A DNA stretch of 64,000 bases from Hygrophila difformis. Its lineage: Eukaryota > Streptophyta > Magnoliopsida > Lamiales > Acanthaceae. Below are positions 33,838 to 45,668 of this stretch, piece after piece. The stretch is taken from positions 21,358,444 through 21,422,443 of the forward strand of contig JAOANR010000010.1 in assembly GCA_030278955.1 (NCBI GenBank). Reading direction: 5' to 3'. The stretch's first letter is position 1. Each line of letters begins with the position of its first letter. The notes below the pieces were generated by a model that had not been told where the DNA came from, ran no database searches, and saw nothing but the letters and a program-made list of their open reading frames with translations. The position numbers and the translations under genes are program-made.

Positions 33838-34362
33838 GGCCATCTCCAACCCAAAACTCTATTTTACAGTCACACAAACTCTATTTTACAGTTAAATTTA
33901 CAATTTCTCAGTATCCCTCTCCAACCCAAAACTCTACATTTCCCGCTACAATATAATATTCTATTTTAATTCTTTATAATTCATATAATAATTTATTTAT
34001 CAATTCATTTTAATACATATTATTAAAATTATAAATTTAAAAATAAATTAAAAGAAAAAGGTAGAAAAGTTTACAACAAAAAAATAATTAAAAAAAAGTG
34101 TTGTTGTGCACTTAAAAAAAAGAAAGAAAAAGGAAAAAGTGTATCTTCAGCAAAACAAATAGAAAAACAAAAACAAAAATGATTTAAAAAATGGAAAAAA
34201 AAAAGGGGGGGATGCCGTGAGATGAACAGTTCCCGCAATAAAAAGCGGTGAACTGTTCGAAGACGCAATATCTGGCGTTAGCGGACACAATTCTCCCGGC
34301 ACCATTGGAGCGGCGCAAATCAAGCGTCTACCGCTATTTTTGTAGATGCGTTGGAATTGGTC
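33838..34362. mobile_element. PIF/Harbinger-like MITE
   Basis: Ends GGCCATCTCCAAC and GTTGGAATTGGTC are imperfect inverted repeats, flanked by TTA on both sides (33835-33837 and 34363-34365), the PIF/Harbinger target duplication. A second CTCCAACCCAAAACTCTA word lies at ~33921. Non-coding, 525 bp. Confidence 0.7.
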
Positions 34363-34365
34363 TTA

Positions 34366-34884
34366 GCTACAATGCTATGTTACTCGACTACCATGTTTTC
34401 GCTTCTTGAGATTAATAATTTGTATATTTTCGACTGAAATTAAGAGAATAGTTATTTATTTGGATGAATAATAAAATTTAACGAGCACCAGGGTATAACT
34501 CATAAGTAGAGTTCAACGAGTAGAGGAAAACCATTTGGTTAGATGAGGTTTCTGTTAGAGTAGATGATATGTTGATGAACCTAACTTTTAGAAAATAAAT
34601 TTGACCCCTAGTCCAGCATGTAGTTTCATCTAAGGCACATTTGTGACCTTGAGAATAGGGATGACAAGGGATACGGGTCAGAATCGAGAATTGAACCAGA
34701 CCCAAGCTCGTGTCGGGCCTTAGTTCTTATATAAATAGACTCATAACTGACTCGTTGTCATCCCAAAGATGGCAATGGATCCGGATCAGATCCAGACCCG
34801 ATCCATTGCTATCTATCCATACTTGAGATAGTCCATCCAACACGAGCATATATAGTGTTACTAAGGAGCCTGTATAATGTATTG
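34366..34884. other. Intergenic stretch, no gene seen
   Basis: No gene or clear repeat ends. A GGATCCGGATCAGATCC-type word near 34776 is a minor local feature. Confidence 0.4.
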
Positions 34885-34894
34885 TGCATGTTGT

Positions 34895-35249
34895 GGGAAA
34901 ATGACCCATATGGTTCAATATTTGAGCAAAATTTTCCAAACAGTTCAAAAAAGATCGAATTAACTGAACCGGTCCACTAAATATCTTAATCATTGCCAAA
35001 TCTATCCATGAACCAGTTTTTTCGCTAATCATTGTCGAACCCGTCCATTAAATTACCCTAATTGATGGATCTATTCGGCGATGAGTGGTTATTTAATGGA
35101 TGGGTTCGGCAATGATTAGCTGAAAAACTGGGTTCATGGACGGGTTCGGCAATGATTAGGGTATTTAGTGGACCGGTTCAGTTAATTCGATCTTTTTGAA
35201 CTGTTTGAAAAATTTTGCTCAAATATAGGACCATATGGGTCATTTTCCC
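34895..35249. mobile_element. MULE-like foldback MITE
   Basis: Long terminal inverted repeats of about 160 bp: GGGAAAATGACCCATATGG.. on the left, ..CCATATGGGTCATTTTCCC on the right. A perfect 10-bp target duplication TGCATGTTGT lies at 34885-34894 and 35250-35259. Long inverted repeats with 9-10-bp duplications are typical of Mutator-like elements. The ~30-bp centre is non-coding, so the transcript would fold into one long hairpin. Confidence 0.88.
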
Positions 35250-35259
35250 TGCATGTTGT

Positions 35260-35961
35260 TATGTCCTCATCAAGACAATGTTTGACTTGCCTGCTCATCT
35301 ATAGATCATATACACTATACTATCAATCCGGTTTCTGTAATGTCATAACAATTGCCAGCAGATGCAGGCAGCGCTAAAAATGATGTGTAGCCTTTTGTAA
35401 AGTGATGTATAAGCCTTATAAAGTGATGTATAGACGGTAGTTTTTTTTTTATTAGTTTTTGGTTTATAATCTCCATCCATCACTTTTTTATACTCACACA
35501 TCATTTCAAATATACATACCCATCACTTTTGAGTGTGCCAGCACCTACAGGCCACCAACACCCAAACGATTTCCCTATACTATGATCTTCAGAAAATTGA
35601 TCTTCACTTCATGATATTGTCAACCCATGGAGGATTAACTTCCAATTCGAATGTTGAAACAAGAATTTTATTACTCCAATCTGTAACACCCCAAAATTGA
35701 ACTATTATATAATATTAATCGTTTCAATACATAATTTTTATATTAGCTATATATATAGATATGTATATCCTTCTATATATTTTTTTAATTTAATAAATGA
35801 TATGTAATATTATCATATTATACAATATAATTATACATGATAATAATATATTTTATAATTTATTTATATTTTGAAATAAAATTATATTAAAAATATGAGA
35901 TCTTTTAGATAGAAAAGATTGAGATATTTAATATTGGTAAGCTTATTTGTCACATATTGCA

Positions 35962-36018
<57 letters not shown>

Positions 36019-36180
36019 TAATATACTACTTGGGTTTGAATTGGTAGTTAATACTGTAAGGAATCACGTAAGTCGGCTGTATTTCATATTTTTCATGGGT
36101 AGAGTGGTGACAAACCACCACAATCATATTTTATAAATAAAAAATAAATAATGCAAAAAAACTGAAAATTTGGAAGTATG
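35260..36180. other. Intergenic stretch with (ATT)n microsatellite
   Basis: AT-rich, no gene. A pure (ATT)n run of about 57 bp lies at 35962-36018. TGTAACACCCCAAAATTG near 35682 resembles the start of some plant gypsy LTRs, but no partner is seen. Confidence 0.5.
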
Positions 36181-36301
36181 TATTTTTTATTTTTTTTTTT
36201 GTGAAGGGGACGCTAACCGCGTCAGCTAAGAAAATGAAAAGCTAAACTACAAAACAGAAGAAAAAATAAACGAAAGAGCGACATAAACTAGAGCCAGTCG
36301 G

Positions 36302-36942
36302 CTAGAGACGGGGACGCCAAACGCCCATCATATCCACCGCCAAAATTGGCCGGACATCATCAGGAGGGAATGCCCACGTAGTGAAGAATTCAGGCTCACG
36401 AGATCCCCGCTTCGCTAAGCCATCAGCAACAAAGTTGCCCTCACGAAAGATATGAAACCAACGATAACCAGGGTTCAGCTGTCGAAGGTCATGAATCAAA
36501 CGCACAAGAGGGAAGAGCAGGTGATCCTCATCCACGCTGGAGTGGATGATCCGGATGGCCTCAAGAGAATCAGAGTAGCAGCAAGCCTCTCGGACTCCTC
36601 GAACTTGTAGTAGTCTCATCCCATTCAAGATGCCATGGAGTTCTACAACTAGAATAGTAGCATTCCCAACATAGCCAAAAAAAACCAACCTGCCAATGAC
36701 CAAACTCATTGCGAACAACACCACCAAAGCCGGCTCGTCCCGGGTTCCCAACGACACTACCATCAACATGCAATACAACTCCTCCATGGCGGCGTGGATG
36801 CCAATGCACGAGACATGGTGCTGCACGCCGGGGGAGCCCTTCCAAATGCCCTGTCAAAACCCTCCCCCACTCGAATAGATTGGGCAACAATGGATGACCG
36901 ATTAGGTAACTCCTTACGGAAACATTTGGCATTCCTTGCACA
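36302..36942 (-). pseudogene. LINE RNase H domain, frameshifted
   Basis: LHVDGSVVGNPGRAGFGGVV in one frame continues after a frameshift (~36660) as ELHGILNGM, CCYSDSLEAIRII and GNFVADGLAKRG. Together these supply the D, E, D and D residues of plant RVT_3-type RNase H. The product would remove RNA during LINE cDNA synthesis. Confidence 0.82.
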
Positions 36943-37770
36943 TCATATTCCCCACAACAATGCCCAAAACTTCCCTGTCCACCGGCGGGTGAGACTTCTC
37001 CAAAACACTCCCATATCTCCATCCAGAGGGGGGGAAACCTGGTGAGGGCCTCCCACCCACGCCCAAGCAGAAATGGTCCACGGACAATTAAAGAACAAAT
37101 GCACCATGGACTCGTCAAGCAAACCGCACATGGGGCAGAGGGCCGAAGCAGCTAGGCGGCGTCTCGCTCGTATCGCATTAGTAGGTAGTGCATCATGAAC
37201 GATCAACCACAGCAAGAAACGAACCTTCTCCGATGTCTGAACCCTCCACACCCATGCTTTATTGAAGTTGCATTGTATGCCACGGGATCGCAGGAGCCAC
37301 TCGTACCCCGTCTTAATGGAATACTGACCCGACGCACTCCCGTCCCAGACAACCCGATCAGCCGCAGCAGCGTGAAGGAGGGGGGGACCAAACTCCAGCA
37401 CTTCAGCCGAAATAGAATCAGGCACCATCGTAGAAACACTCGACCAACATCAATTCCTGTCCAGGATGACATCCTTCACGCGTAGATTGGTATCCAAGGG
37501 ATGTACGGACGGCAGACGGGAGGCGATTGGACCAGCCTTCAGCCAGGGAGAGAACCACAAGCTGCAATCGCTCGTACCTAACCGGATACGAAAACCCTTA
37601 GCAAAGAATGGAGCAACACGCGTCAGGGCACGGTAGAGGGGGGATGCTCCAGGCTTCGCAGGAAAGTGAAGCAACCCGCAACCATATTTCGCATGCATGA
37701 GTTGAGACACTGGCTGAAGAGGCTTGTAAACAACAGATGCAAATACTTTACCTAGGAGGGACATATTCAT
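36943..37770 (-). pseudogene. LINE ORF2 linker and zf-RVT domain
   Basis: From 37770: HAKYGCGLLHFPAKPGASPLYRAL and FRIRLGTSDCSLWFSPWL match the region after the RT in plant L1 ORF2. From 37428 the zf-RVT domain: WRVQTSEKVRFLLWLIVHDA, LPTNAIRARRRLA, then the metal site CPMCGLLDESMVHLFFNCPW (C-x2-C...H-x4-C). A frame break lies near 37440. Confidence 0.85.
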
Positions 37771-38149
37771 GTCGCGGGTCCTCGACCATTAACATCTTTC
37801 CAGATAAATGATCTGATTAAAGTGTGTATTTAAAATTCCATACGTTTCGAAAATTTGGGAATTTCATATATATACTCAATAATAATATACAGTATATATT
37901 ATAATAAAAATAAAAACAATGCAACAAAAAATTGGAAAATTGGATGTTTATATATTTAAAATTTCATATCTAAAAATCTTTTTTTTTTGGTACAATTTTA
38001 TGGGAATGATTATGGTGCGGACAGTAGGATTCCGCACCGTGCGGACATATGGTGATCTCCACCGTTGATCATTGCATCATCCAACGCTTGAAATCATTGT
38101 AGGGTTAGTTTCGTAATTTTACTTGTTAGGTATTTCATCCGTTGAATTC

Positions 38150-38490
38150 GGCGATATGACATACACAATTAAGCGATGGAGCCAATTCAATTCAGCGATG
38201 CAGCATATGCAATTCAGCGACATTATTGTGTAGCGATGTTTGAAGTTAGAGCCGGTTGAAGTTCATTGCAATTTTAAACACATCTCAGCGACGGAGCCTC
38301 ACAATTCAGCGACATGGCCAATGCAAATTCAGCAACATGGGATATGCAATTCAGCGACATTATTTTATTCATTTCAGCGACACAATTTATACATTTCAGT
38401 GACATAGTGCTATGCATTTAGCGCATCTCAGCGACGGAACATACACATTTCAGCAACATGGCATTGTAATTCAGCGACTTGATATAGTAA
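38150..38490 (+). repeat. CAGCGAC-word array
   Basis: ATTCAGCGACAT and variants (CAGCGACGGA, TCAGCAACATG) recur about 14 times, roughly every 20-30 bp, in AT-rich DNA. Confidence 0.8.
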
Positions 38491-38984
38491 TTATCAGCAA
38501 CATGCTATATTAAAAGACCTAAAAAGTAAAATTACGAAACTTAACCTTACAAATGATCTCAACCGTTAAATGATGAAATTGATCAATGTCGGAGAATGCC
38601 ATCCGCATGTCTGCACGGACGTATCGTCCGCACCCTAACATACACCCAATTCTATTGTTTTTTTTACACAGAATTCTAAAAATATTCAAAGAGTAAATAA
38701 ATGCATATCTTTCGAAGTGTTTATAAATTGTGAAGTTATATATTTAAATCCCATATCTTTAGAAATTGAGACACTATATTAAATGGCTTTGGTTAGGGTG
38801 CAGAGACTCATGTCTCTTGATGTACTGTGCCACATTCAAGCCATTGATGAAATATTGAAATCAATGGCTAAAATTAATACAAATTGTACTATTGTAATTT
38901 CAATAAGATCCAAATAATCTCTATTCATTTTTCTCAATTCTCATGCTCATACTTCTCTCTCCTCATAATCTACTTTTTTTTTGG

Positions 38985-40250
38985 AATTTCTGAAATTTGA
39001 TAGGTCATTTAAATTACGTGTATCGAGTAGGTAAATTTTCATATAAAGAACGTCAAAATCCGAGTTCATTTGAGAAAGTTAGAGTCATTTGAAGTTAATT
39101 GCGATTTTCAGAAACATAGCATTTACATTTCAGCGACGGTGGTTTTGCAATTCAGCGACGGGAGGTTTACAATTCACCGACATAGAGTATGCATTTCAGC
39201 GACATAGCCTATACAACATATTTTTATGACAAAATTCAAATGGCTCTAACTTATTCAAATGGGCTCGGAGACATTCTTTATATGAAAATCTATCTATTCA
39301 ACACAAGGAATTTAAATATCCGACCAAATTTTAGAAAGTCTAACCAGATAAATATCATATTTTTAAAATAACGAGAATAAGATATCATTTCCTTTGAAAA
39401 TCTAGTATTTATGTATTTGTAATTTCAAAAGTTTGATAAGAAATTCAAATTCCTTGCATCGAGTAGATAGATTTTCATATAAAGAATGTCAAAATTCGTG
39501 TTTATTTGAGGACATAGAGCCATTTGAAGTTTATTGCGATTTTCATAAATACAGCCTTTACATTTCAGCGATCGTGGCTATGTAATTCGGTGACGGAGGC
39601 TTTATAATTCAGCGATGGAGGCGTTATAATTTAGCGACATAGTCTATGCATTTCAGCGACGCAGCCAATACAACAAAATTTATGTGACAAATTTCAAATG
39701 GCTCTAATTTTCTCAAATGACCTCCGATTTGGACGTTCTTTATATGGAAATCTATCTACTCAATGCAAGGATTTTAAATATCCTATCATATTTTAGAAAG
39801 TCTAAACATATAAATATCATATTTTCAAAACAACGAGCATAAGGTATCTTTTCTTTTAAAAATCTGGTATTTATCAATTTATAATTTCCAAAATTTGATG
39901 GAAAATTTAGATTCATTGCATCAAGTAGGTAGATTTTTATATAAAGAACGTCAAAATTCGAGTTCGTTTGAGAAAGTTAGAGCCATTTGAAGTGCATTAC
40001 GATTTTCAAAAACACAGTCTTTACATTTCAGTGATAGTGGCTATGTAATTCAGCGACGGAGAATTTACAATTCAGCGACATAGCCTACGCATTTCAGTGA
40101 CGTAGTATATATAACAAAATTTATATTACAAACTTCAAATGGCTCTAACTTTCTCAAATGTGCTCGGATTTGGACGTTCTTTATATGAAAATTTATCTAC
40201 TCGATGCAAGGAATCTAAATATCCTATCATATTTTATAAATTCAAAATAG
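38985..40250. repeat. Three tandem ~450-bp hairpin units
   Basis: Each unit starts near TTTGATAGG/TTTGATAAG/TTTGATGGA and contains a left arm (GAGTAGGTAAATTTTCATAT, AAAGAACGTC, TTTGAGAAAGTTAGAG), a loop rich in TTCAGCGAC words, and a right arm that is the near complement (CTCTAACTTATTCAAATG, TTCTTTATATGAAAATCTA). The arms start near 39018, 39458 and 39920. Each unit can fold into a ~75-bp stem. Confidence 0.78.
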
Positions 40251-40558
40251 AAAAATAGCAAATTAAGATGAATGAAAGACTGGCGAATGAAAGATATGAA
40301 TAAAGATAATTTCTCTATTATTATGCCATGAATTGTGTCAAAATAGAGCTAACTTATATAATTTTTATATGATCTTTATTTAAAGATAGAAATCACTAAA
40401 TTGATTTTGTGAATGATTTTATTACTAAAGATATAATTATTTATGTTTGATAATTCTACCCTTTTTATTTTATAGCCATTGAATATTTGTGTATGGTTGA
40501 GATGATTTGTCTTGATGTACTACCAATTCATATTGGTAGTACCATAATCATTCCCATA

Positions 40559-41077
40559 TAATTGGAAAGTGTATATAGTTAAATTCCATATATATTTATA
40601 GAAATTGAGATTTTCATATTAAAAAAAAATGCAAAAATCTCTAAATTTGGAAATTTCAAATGAAGATGTCTAAAATTTCCAAATTTTAAATTTGGAAATC
40701 TTGGAAAAATAGTATATATATATATAGATTCTCCTTTACGCTGACTTTGATCATCAACTACGTTACTTGCACTTCCATCAATTTCCGTTTGTCCTCAATC
40801 ATTCGGATTCTCAATTCAGTTGAGCAGGTACTGTTGCAAATTCTCTTGATTTTATGCTTAATTCTTTAGCTTATCTCTAATTGATCAATTCGTTTGAATA
40901 ATTTTGAGTTGGCTGAAATTATTGGATGTAGGTTTTTACCAAGTGGGTGATATTCGAGTTTTCTGATATTTGATTACTATCTTTTTGGGTGAATCTATAG
41001 TATTGGTGAAGAGCTGAGCGGAAAGCTAGCCGCCTGGTGAAAATAAAAATAAAAATTGTCTGATCGAAGAACCAAAC
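40559..41077 (+). promoter_or_regulatory. Promoter region and 5' UTR of the VPS32-like gene
   Basis: A TATATATATATATA run (40713-40726) lies just before a pyrimidine-rich leader from about 40735. A CAG|GTACTG at 40827/40828 and TATAG at ~40991-41000 give a plausible 5' UTR intron, followed by a short UTR exon to ATG 41078. Confidence 0.5.
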
Positions 41078-43542
41078 ATGTTGTTCACTTGCATTTTCGG
41101 CAAACGTAAGCAGGAGGCTAATACTCTCTCCACATTAGATAAATTGAACGAGGTATGCATGGTGTGTATGTTGTTGTTTATTTATTAATTAAAGTATTTA
41201 TAAAATTGATTTCTTTCCTTTTTGGTTTAATATGCCTATGTATTCATTGAAGGGAATTGTGTGCCATAATAATTTTGTGGTAGATGTATAATGTACTAGT
41301 ATTAGTTTTGTTTGTATGATGGTGTGCATGCTCGTTTGTCTTGGAAAACAGATTAAAACGTTTCCAGAATTATTACATTATTTAAGTTAAACTAATTTAT
41401 TATCTATGTGAAACTGCTCTTGGTCTAGCTTGTGTACATGCCATTTGATCTAGTCTCATTATTGAATTGTAGCACTTGTGTTTTTTTAATTTTCCAATTT
41501 GGTGCCATAAGTTTGGAGTTTTCTAATTTGGTGCCATAACTATGCTAATGGTCTCCAAAATGGTCCGATTGGGCCTTAATCACCCACATTTGCTGACGTG
41601 GCACGGGATTAGTGTAAATAATGAATCTAATTATGCAACGTAGGCGCCACATTGACATTGCCAATTGGTTGGGATTGGCGACAACTTACATTGAGAGATA
41701 ATTGACATCCTTTTGGAAAGCAGCACCTAACCTGCAGGAAGAAGAAGTTTATATCTAAATATTTTACTGTGAATTTTATTTATATATGAAGATTAATGTG
41801 GATGAAAGAAATATTCAAGGATGAAGGCGTGTGTAACTGTCTAAAGCGATCTATCTGTGGAATTGGTTATAGATATTTTTTGATTGACATTGGCGATTTG
41901 CTTCTAGATATCTTTGTTTTGGTATTTGATTCTTTGTTTTGTTAATTCATCAGACTCTTGAAATGCTTGAGAAGAAGGAAGGAGTGCTTCGAAAGAAGGC
42001 AGCTGCTGAGGCTGAGAGGGCCAAAGAATATACAAAAGCCAACAACAAAAGAGGTGTGTGTGCCATTGTAGTTTCTTACTGCATCAAACTACGCCCCCTC
42101 CCTCTCCAACCAAAAAAATCAAAAAAAAAAAAAAAAAAAAAAACTAATTCCTTAGAAATGTTCTTTTGTCCCTCGTTCCAGCCAATGCTTTACTTGTTTT
42201 TGGTCGTGGGAGAGTGAACTCTTGCCATGAGTTATTTATGGGTAAATGTTTCATGACAAAAATGTATGAAAGAGCCGTTAGTTGTTGTTGCAAGTCAGTC
42301 CATGTGATTCCATCTCTGCTTTGGACACATGCAGCATGATGAGTGAGTGATCAGTAGTGTTTCGCTCCTTCATGATGGCCTCTTTTTTAGATTTGGCATT
42401 ATGTTGGATCAAGCTGATATTTCTTTTGCAACCGCCAAGAAACTCAAAATTACTTACTTGATTTTAATTAGTATCTCAATTATGATGTAAGATATGAATT
42501 GTCTAACATGAATGCAGCGGCTGTACAATGTTTGAAGAGGAAAAAACGCTACGAGGAACAGATTGGCCAGCTTGCGATTTTTCAGCAACGCATACATGAT
42601 CGGCAGGTTCATTTCCTCTTTCATGCTACAAGTTTGAATTTTTTTTTTTTTAAATGAGGAATCTCTTGTTGTCCTCCTAGTTGACTCATTACGTTTATTG
42701 AAATATTTGTTATACACACCCAGGCCCGGTGAACAGGCTCTTCATCCAGTTCTTTGAAACATGGCCCCAAAAATTGGGGCCCCATTTTATCTAAAAGTTA
42801 CTACAGAAATGCCCAGTTGCTAACTCTTACTTTACTTTCCGGCCCGGGCAGTTATCTAGTCAAGGAGGTAGGCTTGTTTGCTCCAATAAAGCTAGCAAAT
42901 AACCTCTACCACGAGGGGGCTCATTTTATAAAACATATTTATGGGGTATTCAATATGTACTGAATTTCTTATTGGTTTGTAATTTGTTGGGCCCATTATC
43001 TATATTACATGCTCTATTGAATAATTCCTCTTAACAATTTTAATCTCATTTGTAATCAACAATTGATACTTCAATTCCGTAGATCCATTAAACTGAAATT
43101 TCATGTCTGTTTAATATAGTAAACACTACTATAAAATTTGTGGATTTGGTAGCTAACGAATTTCGGTCGCTAACCTCTTTAGTGACTAAATTTTACCAAA
43201 AAATGTCATTCGCTAGAACAAAAATTTCTTGTAGTAAAATACTGTACATCAATTTTTTTTTGTGAAACCGGGTATCTTCAGGCCACGTTGGACTCAAGGC
43301 AATACTGTACATCAATTTTGTATTAAATTTTTTACGTTTTATATTTTCTAATCTTAAACAATTTCAAAATTTTGTAACTAATTTTTTAGATATAAATGGG
43401 GCACAAAATTTTTATTAGAACAGGGCCTACTATAAATGAGGCATGTATAGATGATCTTGTTGGAAGGTGCAAAAGCTACTACTGAAACTGTGTATGCTTT
43501 GAGAAGTGGATCTGCTGCAGTGAAAGCGATGCAGAAAGCCAC
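41078..43542 (+). CDS. SNF7: VPS32/SNF7 (CHMP4) ESCRT-III subunit, 3'-truncated gene
   Basis: ESCRT-III subunit that polymerises on endosomal membranes and drives vesicle budding into multivesicular bodies. Four phase-matched exons: 41078-41152 (MLFTCIFGKRKQEANTLSTL), 41954-42053 (ETLEMLEKKEGVLRKKAAAE... and AKEYTKANNKR), 42518-42606 (VQCLKRKKRYEEQIGQL), 43451-43542 (MILLEGAKATTETVYALRSG, then KAMQKAT). All introns are GT-AG. These cover about 119 residues, the charged first helices. The family is usually just over 200 residues. The expected next exon (an NIDDVDKTMDEI-like stretch) and the acidic C-terminus with the MIM motif do not appear before the convergent gene's 3' end at ~45 kb. Either a pseudogene from partial duplication, or the rest lies elsewhere. 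Intron 3 holds a CACTA-like MITE. Confidence 0.82.
43124..43235. mobile_element. CACTA-like MITE in intron 3 of VPS32-like gene
   Basis: Ends CACTACTATAAAATTTG and, in complement, TACTACAAGAAATTTTTG, flanked by AAA on both sides (possible 3-bp duplication, low complexity). The interior GAATTTCGGTCGCTAACC matches, in reverse, the element at 4988-5145. Confidence 0.6.
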
Positions 43543-44254
43543 GTAAGTGGATGAGATGGTTCATATTTATTATTACTGTATAGTATATGCTACTCATCAC
43601 CTAACATGCATCTTGATCTTGTGTAAAGAATCATTGACTGCTGCGTGCCATCAAGAAAACAACTATAATTAAGAGCCACCAGACATATCAACTCAGAACA
43701 CATTCAATTTTTCCTTTGATCATGAATAGAGAATTTATTTATAACCATCACGTACCATCATTGCATTCCCTTTTCCAGGCAAGTAAATAGTAATAGCCCG
43801 CACTCAGCAAATTAGTTTTCATCATTCATAGAACATAGAAACTTCGAGATGTACTATACTATTTCTGAACACCATTCTTCTGCAGGTTGATTCAACCCTT
43901 CTTTTCCCCCACTACTACAGGCGGCCTTGTGCTATCTCATCTGCAACCTTTATTTACTTCAGTATTTAAAAAAGCATCGTTCAAGTCGGTCGAGATTTCG
44001 CTTATTCCACTCGCACAATATAATTGGCTGGTGCAATCAGTGTCAAAAAACCATGTTGATAATTTGATTGGTTCCTCACTGGCTGGTAACCATTAATAAA
44101 AGGGACATTAGTAATCTTTATCTTCCTTTTTGGCAATGGGTCATATTCGCTTTCAGTTGTCCTTTTCATAATTCCTTGGGCTGCTCATGTATTGACGTGC
44201 ATAAAGGTCATACTGATGAGAGGTCACAATACATTTGTTTATTTAATAGTTAAT
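43543..44254. other. Downstream of VPS32-like exon 4, no continuation found
   Basis: I searched for the missing VPS32 exons and found none. A 69-codon frame at 43887 does not resemble ESCRT-III. This stretch is unassigned. Confidence 0.5.
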
Positions 44255-44422
44255 ATTTTAAAATGTGTATAAGTATAAAATATATATTCTAAAACTACAC
44301 GATTAGATGAATCTAACAAGACCGGACTTGACTATATTTTCTCCTTTTATAATTACGATAACATCGATTCAACGAATAGTGTCAAAAATCAAAATGAGAC
44401 ACGACTGTTGGGACGGATGGAG
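44255..44422. mobile_element. 5'-truncated Stowaway-type MITE
   Basis: Only the right end GGGACGGATGGAG with TA (44423-44424) remains. The body shares AAAACTACACGATTAGA and GAATCTAACAAGACC with the copy at 373-631. Confidence 0.65.
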
Positions 44423-44424
44423 TA

Positions 44425-45668
44425 TAAGTTTAGCAAATGTTGTTCAAGCTAGCAAAAGTTTGTCATTTATCACATTCTAATGTTGTTCATCCATCATCAT
44501 TGCGGGGAGATCGTGGGCTTTAACAATAGCCACAATAAGATGCTCGCAATCTGATGCTAATGATTGTAAAACATTCTCCACTGACCACTATAGCTTGCTC
44601 TTCGTACTCCTTTCCATTCGAGTTCATTTCATTATTAGTCCACTATAAATCGGCTAAGGAAACTGGATACTTTCATAGTTTCATTATACTAGAATGCCGC
44701 ATAAAGACACTACATAATTCAAGGAAATAAACTAATACTAAAATGGGAAACGTGAAAAACCACATCCTATAAAGAAACTAATAACCTTGACTTCCTTTAT
44801 TCTAGAGAATTAAGATTGTCATACTATCACTATGGTCATGGTCACCCCAGCCATTGTAGCTGCTGTAAGTGATCACTGATCCTACAGGCAAACTGCCACT
44901 TGGATTCAATCAATGTTTATAAAGAGCACTGCTACGAAATACCATATTTAACGCACAACATATTTGGTAAAGAAAAGGTCGGGACATTATAAGTTCAAAA
45001 AGCATCTCGAATACCACATTATTCTACATCCTTAATACCAGCCGGCATCTGACAGGAATCTCGTCATACTCTATAATGCACAGTATCATGTCTAAACAAC
45101 AAACAAATGTCTGGCATACAGGAAGAATTGCAGATCAGGTTCATGTGGCTCGTGGTAGTTGAGATTTCAAGACAAATGCCAGCATGAGCAGGTGAAAAAT
45201 GGCATTGCCCTCTTAATATTAACCTATCAAAATACGAGAATTTGATGACAGGAAACAGATCAAGCAAGATCAAAGAACAAGAAATAAGATCCAACAATGT
45301 TGATAAGAATTCAGGCACACACCATTAGTCATTGATACTCTGTCTAAACCTTCAAAATTAGAAACATAGGAGCCCATTTAATTGTCCATCAATTTAGCTA
45401 TCAATTGACAAACCAGGAACGGAAAGTATAAAAATAAATTAGTTCATCAACCACCAAACCCCCCTGCATCAACATATCGAACAGTGCACCATACATGTTT
45501 GTCTTTGTTTATATTAAAACAAGGAAATCATTTAATGCCAAATATATAAATGTCAAACCATAAAAATACAGCAGCTTCTTTGTACACTGCTCAACATTGG
45601 AGGTCTAAAACATAAGCAGAAGAGATCAGATGCATAAAAAAACACAATCTCAAGGGAGCTTACCAGCA
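44425..45668. other. Region 3' of the JMJ25-like gene
   Basis: Contains the 3' UTR of the minus-strand gene. TG|GTAAGC at 45663 suggests a 3' UTR intron. Near 44826-44940 a minus frame reads NPSGSLPVGSVITYSSYNGW, which looks protein-like but has an upstream stop and no acceptor site, so I cannot assign it. Confidence 0.4.

Larger units (their letters stand above)
36181..37790 (-). mobile_element. LINE (L1-like) 3' fragment
   Basis: A 5'-truncated non-LTR retrotransposon on the minus strand. Its 3' end has an A-rich tail (plus T-run 36183-36200). It encodes the part of ORF2 after the reverse transcriptase: a linker (37770-37450), the RVT zinc-binding domain (37428-36943) and an RNase H domain (about 36885-36302). 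Frames change between these blocks and it has no reverse transcriptase, so it is dead. Target duplications were not identifiable. Confidence 0.85.
37999..40558. mobile_element. Unclassified element with perfect 18-bp terminal inverted repeats
   Basis: TATGGGAATGATTATGGT at 37999-38016 is matched by its exact complement at 40541-40558. The 2.56-kb interior contains no gene. It has CAGCGAC words (38150-38490), three tandem hairpin units (38985-40250), and hairpins just inside each end (GTGCGGA..TCCGCAC at left, TACTACCAATTCATATTGGTAGTA at right). It could be one non-autonomous DNA element or two related elements side by side (38000-38640 and ~38783-40558). No target duplication is evident. Confidence 0.6.

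Noticed and set aside
43887..44096. 69-codon plus frame after the VPS32-like exon 4
   Set aside because: Does not resemble the ESCRT-III C-terminus and has no proper link to exon 4.
44826..44940. Protein-like minus frame NPSGSLPVGSVITYSSYNGW
   Set aside because: A stop lies just upstream and no acceptor site gives an open join; it may be 3' UTR of the JMJ25-like gene.
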